Source of the DNA: Corylus avellana
Taxonomy: Eukaryota; Streptophyta; Magnoliopsida; Fagales; Betulaceae
Length of the DNA stretch: 64,000 bases
NCBI RefSeq assembly: GCF_901000735.1
Contig: NC_081544.1
Location: 28,948,095-29,012,094 of the forward strand
Reading direction: 5' to 3'
In this document: positions 33,555 through 44,165 of the stretch, one piece after another
Layout: each line of letters begins with the position of its first letter
Position numbering within the stretch: position 1 is the stretch's first letter
Position numbers and translations under genes: made by a program
Notes under the pieces: model-generated
Seen by the model: the letters and a program-made list of their open reading frames with translations, nothing else
Database searches by the model: none
Told to the model about the DNA's origin: nothing

Positions 33555-36500
33555 TGTTTTAGACATGATCAAAATTGCTTAAATATGGTTGCATACCTTT
33601 TTTATTTATTTTTTTATTTTTATTTTTTTTATTTTAAACAATAGATAAGTATCAATTTTTCGCTTAATAGAAAATTGTTGGGTTTAAAATCTTACAGTTA
33701 CGAGTCATGTTGATAGAATATTCAAGCTATATCCATGTTTGGCAAAAAGAAAAAATTCCCATACATACTTTCATAACATGTGCATACTATGTTTATTTGT
33801 TTGTATATGTATTTATATAATATTAATGCATCTGCCACTTACCAGATGTTTGTTAAGCACATTTAAGACGTCATCGTGACACCACAATCTACTATGTTTT
33901 CCTGGATCCCTGGATGCTCTTTCGCGAACAATCTCCCTTCCCATATCGCGAATCAAATCATGCATCCTCAATTCATTTATTTCATTAACTATCAGGAGAG
34001 ACTTGTCAATGAGAATGCTGATACCAATATCTGTAAAGAATCCACAACCATCGAGAACTTTTCTGACATATTCTTTGTTTGTACCGATAAAAAAACATGC
34101 TATGTCAAGGAATATGTCTTGTGCATAATCTTCTAGTGAATCAAAACTTATTCTGAGTATTTTTTGAATCTCTCTATGAGGAATTTTTTGTAATTTTTCC
34201 AATGCACTTTTCCATTCAATAATACTTCTTTCTGACAGATAAGAACCCAAAACTTCAGCAGCTAATGGAAGTCTTCCAACATAATCCACTACATCAAGTG
34301 AGAGCTTTTTGAAATCTTCTGCTGGATCGGTCATCCCAAATGCATGCCAACGAAAAAGTTGAAGGGACTCCTCATGATTCATTTCTTCAACCTTATATTT
34401 TTCATTGACTCCTAGTTCAGTCAGGACATGTTTATCTCTTGTTGTTACAATGAGTGTACTTCCTTGGCCAAACAATTCGAAGTTTCCAACTAATGAATGA
34501 AGTTGTTTCAAGTGATCCACATCATCAAGAACGACAAGAACTTTTTTGCGATAAAATCTTTTTGTAATCAAATTTATTCCTCCATCAACACTGCCAATCT
34601 TCCAATCCTTCATTTTCAAGATATCATAAAGAAGTTGTTTTTGTAAATGAATTAAACCATTTGGTTGTTCTGAAGTTTCTTTAATATTAAAAAGAAAGCT
34701 ACTTCCTTCAAATTCATGGAGTATTTCATTATAGACCGCTTTTGCTATTGTTGTTTTGCCTATTCCACCCATCCCATAGATACCCACATTACGAACATCA
34801 CTTGTTCCAAGATTTAATAAATCTTTTATCTCTTTAACATGAGAATCTATTCCTACAGGGTATTTGGCAACATGCAAGTAAGCTGGGTTCTCTTTACGCA
34901 AAATTTCTTCAACAATCTTCTGGATAAACCTTGATTCAAACCTAATCATTATAGTTCAAATAAAAATACAACAAGAATATAAGCACAAGAAAAGAAAAAT
35001 AAGAAACCAAATTATTTTTATGTAATAGTAAACAATTAAGTTATATCAACTTTATTAAGAATGTCATTTAAATATATTCCTATATAATTTCTTATCCTAT
35101 CCAGTAACATGCCATAGAATGATTTTTATTTTTCCCTTTCGGAAAAGAAGTCATTAATTAAGTGTTTTACGAAAAGTATGATTACAATATATTCCTCTCT
35201 AAATTAGTAATTTTTATCCAAAAGGCTACCGTAGACTTACTCTAATAATTTTAGATTTGAGATCTCACTCTAACCGGCATGCATTTTCGATCTATAATAC
35301 TTTCCTTTGACAAAAAAAAAAAAAAAAACAAAGATCCATGTGCGGCTGTTTCTGGGGGTGGAGCGATTTGGTGTATACCGTTACTTTATTAAGCTGTTAA
35401 AGCTCAATTCAAAAAAATAATAATAATAAATAAAAAGAAGTCAGAGATAATCTTAAATAAAAATATAAAAGAAAAAAAGTCAGAGATAATCTGCCTAAGT
35501 GGACAATGAGCTGGCGAGTGGGCTTAGTTGGGCTCATTGCAACTGAATAGCCTATTGGAGGAAAAGTCTGTTAAATTTGTTAGTGTATTTAAGTAAGTAT
35601 TAGTCTTCTTGGTGAATGGAGGTTGGGCCATCCTCGAAGTAGGCCTATTTTTTATTATTTTATTTTTAATTTAAGTCATTTAGCCCAGTTTATCACAACT
35701 ACATTAGTTTAGTTCAATAATTCCTTCTATCGAATTTATTACATTCTATTTCACATTCATATCAAATCAAATACAACAACCAGATTTCCATAGACCAAAA
35801 ATAGTAAAGAAGTGTTACATTGGGCTGTTAGATGGGACTACCGTTTATCTTAAAAGTTGTATAAAATAAAATATTTAGTTTAAATGATGGGTGAATGATA
35901 AAGATAAGATTCGAATTTAGAACATTTGTTATGATATAATGTTAAATCAACGTTTATTCAAAAGTTTAAGATAATAGAAAATGATAAACTTAATCAACTA
36001 AATTAATATTCAAACATACCAACCTAATTGAGCAAATCATTTTTAGTGTTTTTTGTTTTTCTTTTCTAATCAGTGCGGGAGAGGAAAAAAAAAAGGGGAG
36101 AATCTCTTTTATTCTCTCAGATGAACTTCAATTACTACTTAGTTTGCTGCTAATCGATAAATTAGCAATTGTTTAGAACAAGAGAGATGCCATTTTCCCA
36201 TTGATATTTCAAAATTAGTAGCCCACTACTATATATCTAATACTCGTTTCACCTTTTTCGAGAATGATTAATAAAGCATGCCAAATTAATTAGTTTGAAA
36301 TTCCTTTGATTGACGATTAAATTTGAATTTCAAATGTTTTTCAAGAAAAATTTTGGTTAAATTTTGTCTATCCATTTGTGCTCAACTTTAATTTTTATAA
36401 ATTTTCATCTAACATTTTTTTTTACAAGAAAAAAACAAACGATAGATAAAAAACTAAATGATAAAGCATAAGAGAGCTTAAGAATTAACACAATATAATA

Positions 36501-38747
36501 CCCGTTTGCCATATCTTGAAGATTCCAGCCAGAATAGTTTGCAGCTTCAGTAAGAGCCGCTCTCCACTTGTGCACCCTCTCCATCTCCGCTTGAAACTGG
36601 TCTNNNNNNNNNNNNNNNNNNNNNNNNNNNNNNNNNNNNNNNNNNNNNNNNNNNNNNNNNNNNNNNNNNNNNNNNNNNNNNNNNNNNNNNNNNNNNNNNN
36701 NNNTTCAAATAAAAATACAACAAGAATATAAGCACAAGAAAAGAAAAATAAGAAACCAAATTATTTTTATGTAATAGTAAACAATTAAGTTATATCAACT
36801 TTATTAAGAATGTCATTTAAATATATTCCTATATAATTTCTTATCCTATCCAGTAACATGCCATAGAATGATTTTTATTTTTCCCTTTCGGAAAAGAAGT
36901 CATTAATTAAGTGTTTTACGAAAAGTATGATTACAATATATTCCTCTCTAAATTAGTAATTTTTATCCAAAAGGCTACCGTAGACTTACTCTAATAATTT
37001 TAGATTTGAGATCTCACTCTAACCGGCATGCATTTTCGATCTATAATACTTTCCTTTGACAAAAAAAAAAAAAAAAACAAAGATCCATGTGCGGCTGTTT
37101 CTGGGGGTGGAGCGATTTGGTGTATACCGTTACTTTATTAAGCTGTTAAAGCTCAATTCAAAAAAATAATAATAATAAATAAAAAGAAGTCAGAGATAAT
37201 CTTAAATAAAAATATAAAAGAAAAAAAGTCAGAGATAATCTGCCTAAGTGGACAATGAGCTGGCGAGTGGGCTTAGTTGGGCTCATTGCAACTGAATAGC
37301 CTATTGGAGGAAAAGTCTGTTAAATTTGTTAGTGTATTTAAGTAAGTATTAGTCTTCTTGGTGAATGGAGGTTGGGCCATCCTCGAAGTAGGCCTATTTT
37401 TTATTATTTTATTTTTAATTTAAGTCATTTAGCCCAGTTTATCACAACTACATTAGTTTAGTTCAATAATTCCTTCTATCGAATTTATTACATTCTATTT
37501 CACATTCATATCAAATCAAATACAACAACCAGATTTCCATAGACCAAAAATAGTAAAGAAGTGTTACATTGGGCTGTTAGATGGGACTACCGTTTATCTT
37601 AAAAGTTGTATAAAATAAAATATTTAGTTTAAATGATGGGTGAATGATAAAGATAAGATTCGAATTTAGAACATTTGTTATGATATAATGTTAAATCAAC
37701 GTTTATTCAAAAGTTTAAGATAATAGAAAATGATAAACTTAATCAACTAAATTAATATTCAAACATACCAACCTAATTGAGCAAATCATTTTTAGTGTTT
37801 TTTGTTTTTCTTTTCTAATCAGTGCGGGAGAGGAAAAAAAAAAGGGGAGAATCTCTTTTATTCTCTCAGATGAACTTCAATTACTACTTAGTTTGCTGCT
37901 AATCGATAAATTAGCAATTGTTTAGAACAAGAGAGATGCCATTTTCCCATTGATATTTCAAAATTAGTAGCCCACTACTATATATCTAATACTCGTTTCA
38001 CCTTTTTCGAGAATGATTAATAAAGCATGCCAAATTAATTAGTTTGAAATTCCTTTGATTGACGATTAAATTTGAATTTCAAATGTTTTTCAAGAAAAAT
38101 TTTGGTTAAATTTTGTCTATCCATTTGTGCTCAACTTTAATTTTTATAAATTTTCATCTAACATTTTTTTTTACAAGAAAAAAACAAACGATAGATAAAA
38201 AACTAAATGATAAAGCATAAGAGAGCTTAAGAATTAACACAATATAATACCCGTTTGCCATATCTTGAAGATTCCAGCCAGAATAGTTTGCAGCTTCAGT
38301 AAGAGCCGCTCTCCACTTGTGCACCCTCTCCATCTCCGCTTGAAACTGGTCTTCATGTTTAGCAAATGCTTTAGTAAAAGTTCCAGTTTGGTTTCGCACA
38401 TCCGCGGGGCTCACGTCATAAAAGATGGGGAGAAGAATTTGGCCTAGGGTATTCTTACAATTTAGGATCTCCACAAGCTCGTCAAGGCACCAATGGGAAG
38501 AAGCATAGTCTTTGGAAAAAACAACAATGGAAATCCTTGATCCTTGAATAGCTTTAAGCAGTTTTGTAGAGATGTGCTCCCCTCTAGATAGCTCGTCGTC
38601 ATCTCGGAAGGTGTAAATTCCGACTTGATTTAAGGCGGAGTAGAGGTGATCTATAAAGCTTTTGCGAGTGTCTTCATCTCTAAAACTCAAAAAGACGTCA
38701 TAATTCCAACGAGGCTTGGAAGGTGATGAAAGTGTTAGAGCAGCCAT
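31539..38747 (-). CDS. TNL immune receptor, gene C (intact if contig overlap is collapsed)
   Basis: Exons from the 5' end: 38251-38747, 33843-34941, 33140-33415, 32192-33037, 31539-32114; GT-AG, phases 2,0,0,0; 1097 residues. TIR about 14-160 starts NYDVFLSFRDEDTRK (Asp replaces the usual Gly after FR) and keeps WCLDEL. NB-ARC has GMGGIGKTT, VLVVLDDVD, TLIVTTRDKHVL and MHD; the GLPL motif reads VGRLPLAAEVLGSYL, with Arg for Gly. LRRs fill exons 3-4. The C-JID begins in exon 5 with PGGGVPNWL; the tail has KRGRD...CPKRLK. Intron 1 appears as 3309 bp only because of the gap and a duplicated 1649 bp; the corrected length is about 1560 bp. Intron 2 has a (TAA)n run near 33515-33551. Role as for the other TNLs; the GLPL change may affect nucleotide binding. 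Confidence 0.88.
34955..36603. repeat. Left copy of a 1649-bp apparently identical repeat bounded by a gap
   Basis: Looks identical base for base wherever compared with 36704-38352 (offset 1749). It ends exactly at the gap and includes 102 bp of the TIR exon of gene C (36502-36603). This is the pattern of two overlapping contigs joined with a 100-N spacer. Confidence 0.93.
36604..36703. other. Assembly gap (100 N) in gene C intron 1, probably artefactual
   Basis: Flanked by the 1649-bp apparently identical repeat. The true gap is likely an overlap of about 1649 bp, not missing sequence. Confidence 0.97.
36704..38352. repeat. Right copy of the 1649-bp gap-bounded repeat
   Basis: Starts exactly at the first base after the gap and corresponds to 34955-36603. 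It holds gene C intron 1 and the 3' 102 bp of the TIR exon; this copy continues into the complete TIR exon. Confidence 0.93.
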
Positions 38748-38948
38748 GGATGAGCAGGTGCTTCTTGTAAACTTGAAATTGAGGAATTGAGTGGATTGGG
38801 CTCTTCTGAGTTAATAGGAAGGGTGTTGGAAGTTCTATTAAAGAAAAAGGAAGTGTGGTGGAAGGTCTTTTAAAAAACAAAAATCTACTGAAAGAGAAAA
38901 ATGAAGGGTGGTGGATGTTCTATTAAAGATAAAGGAAGGGTGGTGGAA

Positions 38949-39185
38949 AACGGCATAGCGCGTGAAATCAACAATATTTCAACTTTTTGACGTACATTGA
39001 AGGCAGAATGCCGCCTCTTTTGACTGGTTGGTGCCATTCCCTCCTATTCTTTTGTTTTTTATAAGTTTTTTTTTTTTTGGTTACTTGCAAATCTTACATC
39101 TCACGGAGGAGATAAGGGTAATGATCAATTAAGCATTTAAATTGCCTGAGTTAGAGAAATACAAAAACTATAATAGAGAAATTCT
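38949..39185 (-). promoter_or_regulatory. Promoter region of TNL gene C
   Basis: About 200-440 bp upstream of the ATG. It shares with the orphan block at 24529 the segments GCGCGTGAAATCAACAATA, TTTTTGACGTAC and CTTTTGACTGGTTGGTGCC. TTGACG and TTGACT are W-box cores, and TACGTC contains an ACGT core. Conservation between copies suggests retained regulatory function; WRKY control is an inference from motif and gene class. Confidence 0.5.
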
Positions 39186-39189
39186 AGCA

Positions 39190-39560
39190 AACTAATTCGA
39201 TTATCAAATTTCTGCGAGCTTCAGTGACTGGTTTCAACGAATGTCAAATACAGATTGCTGTATTGAAGAAGCAGAAAGAACAGAGCAGGGCAGAGAAGAA
39301 GAAGAAGAAGGCTTGAGAAGATTGAACACAATGAGAGAGACCCTGAGAATTGTATTCTCTGTATATTCAATCTTAATCAAATACAATGAAGAAATTCAGC
39401 TTATATACTCGCATACAATTGATAACTGAACTTAACAAACTAACTTAACTAATCAAATAAACAGAATGAACAATAAGTTCAAACTGACTAAACTGAAAAA
39501 TAAGATTACAAAGTTACAAGCTTGTTTAACACTTGCATATATTTGATAAGCTCCAACAGA
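39190..39560 (-). mobile_element. Possible solo LTR upstream of gene C
   Basis: Sequence inserted relative to other TNL flanks (compare GAGAAATT at about 39176 with 25165). On the minus strand it begins TGTTGGAGCTTATC, a common LTR start, and carries a TATATAAGC-like box. I could not fix its 3' border or target duplication. A frame at 39241-39429 is not convincing as a gene. Confidence 0.4.
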
Positions 39561-39922
39561 TCGAGGATTACGGCGGCAGTGGCCGGATAATGAAATGCAA
39601 CAGAATACGTATAGTACAAAAAAAAAAAACAAGAAAAAAAGAAAAAGAAAAGAAGAAGTATGGTACAACTATATTATAACCGCATTATCTATTTCTCCTG
39701 AGTTGCTATAAATTCAAGAACCTATATAGATGAAACTTTTCAGCAGGGATAAAAGTGATTTTGATCTCCTTATATATATATATATATATGATGAAATGAA
39801 TGTAAAGCAAAATAAAAAACCTTTGTCCCCTACTCCAATTAGTGTCATTGTGTACTTGCTATCAGCTTCCAAGAATACAAGCAAAATTCAATTTTGAATA
39901 AACACGTTAACAATTACTTCTT

Positions 39923-40223
39923 TCATTCTTGCGCTTCAGAGTCAAAGATCCTTCATCTTTTAGGGCAGTTTTGATCATCACCAGACCAATCATTGCTTGG
40001 TCCGGCCTCATTGTCATCACGACCTCTCTTCAAAGTATCAGAATCCATATCTTCATCCATTGCATTTGGGTCATCAACTATTACATGGATTCCACACTTC
40101 TTCACTTCAAAGTATTTCCCACCCTCTGCACTTCAACTTTATTTCCGTGACACTTGGTTTCACCTTCAATATATGAATAGGGCTAATAGAATCTCCAGGA
40201 AGGATAATCTTTATGAAATTCAT
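39923..40223 (-). pseudogene. TNL exon-5 (C-JID) fragment, second copy
   Basis: Minus-strand remains of a TNL C-terminus (stop 39923-39925, basic tail, LKRGRD block, KYFEVKK-like segment) with small indels near 40130. It ends at the same point as the fragment at 26742-27220 and is followed by the same junction segment and HSF intron. Confidence 0.85.
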
Positions 40224-41090
40224 ACAATAGAATCTTCAAAGTTTCTTTCCTTTGCTTCATCCAAGAAAGAAACTGGAAAAGACTAATTGAAAAATAAAAA
40301 ATTTGGAAATTTTCAGTCTCAGACAAGGAAAAAGAAAAACTCAAAACAGAAAAATCAAGTAGTTGAGAAAAGGCATTTAATGAAAAAGAAAAATCAATTG
40401 GTTGAGAGTTATATTCAAGCCTTAAAAAAATCAACCTAAATATATGTTGGTTTTGTAGAACAGAAAAAAAGAAGGAAAAAAAAAAAATTCTAATCTTGCA
40501 GTATCACCAAAGGACATAACTAGAATCAGGAGGCCCATTTCCAAATTCCAATACCCAACCTCAATTCTGCCTCCAACTTTGATCTCCAATTGGAGCCTTA
40601 CAATTTGAATTATGCCAAATTTCCTACAAAAGCTCGATTCTTCACTTCAGAGATCTGACTCGTATGCTACCATCCCTGAGTATCCTCCCCACAGACCTTC
40701 TAACTTTTGCCTTCCCCAGAAGATCACAAAAAATCCATAATGGACTATGAGTCCTACTCATGTAAACCCTTACAAAATCCTGGACACCAATGTATAGCAC
40801 TTTCCAGACATCAAATGCAACTCAATAAAAATGGCCTCAGCTTCAGCACCATCAAACCAATCCGAGAAAACAAATAGGACCTTGTAAATTTAATCATTTA
40901 ATACGCCCAGCAAACTAACTCCCATGCAGATCTCTCAACCAAAAACAACTAAAAAAAATAAAAATGTTAAAAACATAAGCAATCAGAATACTTGGAAGGA
41001 TGCTACTTTATAGATGCCATAACCTTCGCATAAGCAAAGGACTAAGACCCCAAAAGAAAATGATCCCAATTTCAGAAATCGCCACATCAT
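40224..41090 (-). pseudogene. Junction segment and truncated HSF intron, copy 4
   Basis: 40224-40537 repeats the TNL-HSF junction; about 40538-41090 is HSF intron. The HSF exon itself is missing: homology stops near 41090, where retrotransposon-derived sequence begins. Unlike copy 2, it keeps the partial TRIM LTR shared with copy 1. Confidence 0.8.
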
Positions 41091-43629
41091 ATATTAAAAA
41101 CCTAATATAACTCCAAACAACACCTAGAAGGGGGCTGAATAGGTCTATGCAAATAATACGCGGAATTAAAATATTAATTAATCACAATCAATCGTTCACC
41201 AAAATATGTAAAACAATAAAATAAAGACACATATATTTTGATTACAAAGAGAAAACCATTTAGAGAACTCTTTAAAATGTAAAACCTCTACGGCACTGCT
41301 AAACCCAAGAAACCACTAAATCAGTAGAAATTACACAATGTCGAAGACTTACACAACCTATGCACTTGACACTTCTGTGTATTAGACCAGCGACTTGTTA
41401 AATCCCACATTGCTTGGGTATTAAGGAGATGGGCCATTTATAAGAGTGAAGGAAAACCTCAACTCTTGAGGTAGCTTTTGGGTTGAATTAGGCCCAAAAC
41501 CCATTTCTAATATGGTATCAAAGCCTAGCCCAATTGGTTGTGGCCCACCGTCACCCATTGTCGCATGTGTTGGCTTGGATGTCCTCCCACCACACGTGAG
41601 GGGGCGTGTTGGAAGTCCCACATTGCCTGGGTATTAAGGAGATGAGCCATTTATAAGGGTGAGGGAAAACCTCAACTTCTGAGCTAGCTTTTGGGTTGAG
41701 TTAAGCCCAAAACCCATTTCTAATATGACTCACTTGTCTGCTACCGCAGTAGTTCTCCTAAAATGTCTAAACTCTTCCTTCTACGTGATCTCCCTTCACC
41801 GGAACTCTAGTTGACTTCAATTACTTTATCAATGAGGACAATCAAACAATCCTTAGTCTAAGAGAGAGAATTAACGCTCTATAACAAAAACTCTCTTAGC
41901 ACAAATCTTTGAACTCTAGATGCGGAAATTCGTACCTATACATATCTATATGGTTTAATATAAATAGACTCTAGACACCTAGTCGAATCCAACACAAACT
42001 CTATCCAAAAAGACTAAAATTACATGGGGTGTCCGGACGGGAATTAAGCTCATCCAGGTGGAACTAGGCTATAAACACAAACCCTAGTTCTTTGGCACGG
42101 CGCGTCCGGACAGCTTGCAGACAAGGCTCTAGGGTTTTCTTGTTCAGCCATCTCGTCCGGATGGTCTGTAGATGAAGTTGCAGACGAGGCTATATATTCA
42201 ACTGTTTACTCATTCTCGCATTGCACACTTAAACCGAACATGTTAACTACAAGTATTTTGTTCACTCGAATCCAGCCAAGACAAAAATAAAACTAACAAA
42301 CTCCCCCTTTGGCTATTCAATGACAAAAAAAAATAAGTTCGATTTAAGTAATAAACTTTCGATCACTTAAGCATGGATATTAAACATAAATTTCCTTAAA
42401 CCCAGTACTGCCCACAGTTAATCAAGTTTAAAGAGAATGAAACAAAATATCATAGATTAAAGATTAAGTTCTACAAAAAAAACTTCACTCCCCCTTTTTG
42501 TCATGAAGGACAAAGGGACTATGCGCGAGCAGGTGGATCACTTGGAGAACGTTCCTCAACACCATCTTCTCCAGCCGTGCTATCCACTCTAGATGCGCCC
42601 ATGAATCTAACCTTCAAGGAGTTGACATCCTGCTGTAATCCCGTGAGGATGGATGTAAACCCCATCATTTGAGTGGACATTGCCTCCAACTTTGTCATCA
42701 CATCAGCCAAAGTAACTGCGGAAGATGTACATGGACCTCCAAAAGAACCAGTAGTGTCTACTATATCTTCAGTTCCTTGCACACAAATCTGAGCTTGGGA
42801 TCGACGAACTGTAGCTTTACAGAAAGGACGAAGAGGCTTGATTGTTGGCTCGGTAGCTGGAATTTGGACAAACTTGGCAATGATACGTGATATCAAGCTT
42901 CCATAAGGCAATGGGACTGAGCTCTCAAAGAACATAGCCTTCATGAGTGGAATAGCCACAGATGCAAAATCGATGGAGACATCGGTGAGAAGGGCATAAA
43001 TGAATCGAGCTTGTGCCATACCAAGATCTGAATGGTGATCAATCGGATAGACATTGCTCATAACTATCTGAGCTAACAACTTCACCGGTGGAGTGAGATT
43101 TCCAAGTGGGAGCACATTCAAGACCTCATGCCAATGTTTGTAGGAGCCCGATGGAACAAATAAGTCGGACATATCAGACTTGGATGGAAATTCCTGGGTC
43201 GGAAATGGGAACCCGGGATCATCAATGAGTGGAATGCCGGTGACTTCGGCAATCAATTTGCGAGTTACTTCTATGGTGACACCCCGAACGTGTGATACCA
43301 ATCGCGGAGAATCATCCTCAGCCTCATCAGTATCTGGCTCCTGCTCAATATTGGCATAGAATTCCTGAACCAAATGGATGTAGGGACGAGCAGGAGGTAA
43401 GATGAAGTATTGCCATTGCCGCTGAGTGAAGATGCGAGAGATGATTTGGAACTCATCATCCTGAAGGTCGGAAAGGTTTATCGCCCTTTCTGCAATAACT
43501 GTGCGGTCATGAAACCTATCTCGAAAAGCATCACGAGCAAACTTGTTCCTAAACCGAAACCCGATCTCAGGCCCAGTCAAAGGGATAGAGGCAGGAGCTG
43601 ATGTAAAAGCAGCATCATCAATTGTTTTA
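41091..43629 (-). mobile_element. Retrotransposon-derived block encoding a putative plant transposon protein
   Basis: A minus-strand open frame (about 43629-42519) encodes a domain like the putative plant transposon protein family (I believe Pfam PF20167): RDRFHDRTVIAERAI, RQWQYFILPP, LVQEFYANI, HVRGVTIEVTR, KLLAQIVMSNVYPIDHHSD, ARFIYALLTD. Downstream on minus lies GACAAAAAGGGGGAG (about 42488-42502), a polypurine-like tract, then non-coding sequence carrying a nested TRIM at 41396-41725. The region at 41120-41280 matches 16900-17060. The left edge abuts an HSF intron and the right edge gene D exon 5; no target duplication is visible, so the block has been rearranged. Confidence 0.75.
41396..41725 (+). 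mobile_element. Complete TRIM retrotransposon (330 bp)
   Basis: LTR1 41396-41512 and LTR2 41607-41725 (117 and 119 bp), both starting TGTT and ending TTTCTAATA. LTR1 is followed at once by TGGTATCAAAGCC (41513-41525), a Met-tRNA-type primer-binding site. A G-rich stretch (GTGAGGGGGCG, about 41596-41606) precedes LTR2 as the polypurine tract. The flanks CGACT and TGACT are a likely 5-bp target duplication with one change. No coding capacity, as expected for a TRIM. Confidence 0.92.
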
Positions 43630-44124
43630 TGATCACGACCTCTCTTCAAAGTATCAGAATCCATATCTTCATCCATTGCATTTGGGTCATCAACTATTAC
43701 ATGAATCCCACACTCCTTCACTTCAAAGTATTTCCCACCCTCGCACTCCAACTTCAATTCCATTCCACTTACTAATTGACCTTCAATCCATGAATAGGGA
43801 TTAAAGATTCTCCAGGAAGGATAATCTTTATGAAAATCATCACTGCCAAAAAAGTGATATTTCCAAAGGCTGTTGTTAATGTAACAATAGATTTTTGCGC
43901 GGTCGTCCTCGTGCGATGTTTCTTGTTTGGGTGCAAAACCAACACAAGAAAGCAACCCCTTGATTTGACCCTTTGGAAGAGAAGGTATATGCATGGATAT
44001 CGAAGATCCAATTCTCTTATGGCTGAACCAATTTGGAACCTCATAACCAGGTAAATAAATGTCATCGCCCTGATTATCACACAAGGACATGTACTGTTTC
44101 GAAAGAGAGAAAAGTTCATATCAT

Positions 44125-44165
<41 letters not shown>

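Noticed and set aside
36502..36603. A separate partial TIR exon of another TNL
   Set aside because: It matches the 3' end of the gene C TIR exon and ends at the gap; it is part of the duplicated contig overlap.
39241..39429. 62-codon frame as a small gene
   Set aside because: It lies in a probable solo LTR, is charged and low in complexity, and has no recognisable similarity.
42669..42890. Plus-strand frame opposite the gene D C-terminal extension
   Set aside because: It is antisense to a long open frame with clear domain similarity and has none itself.
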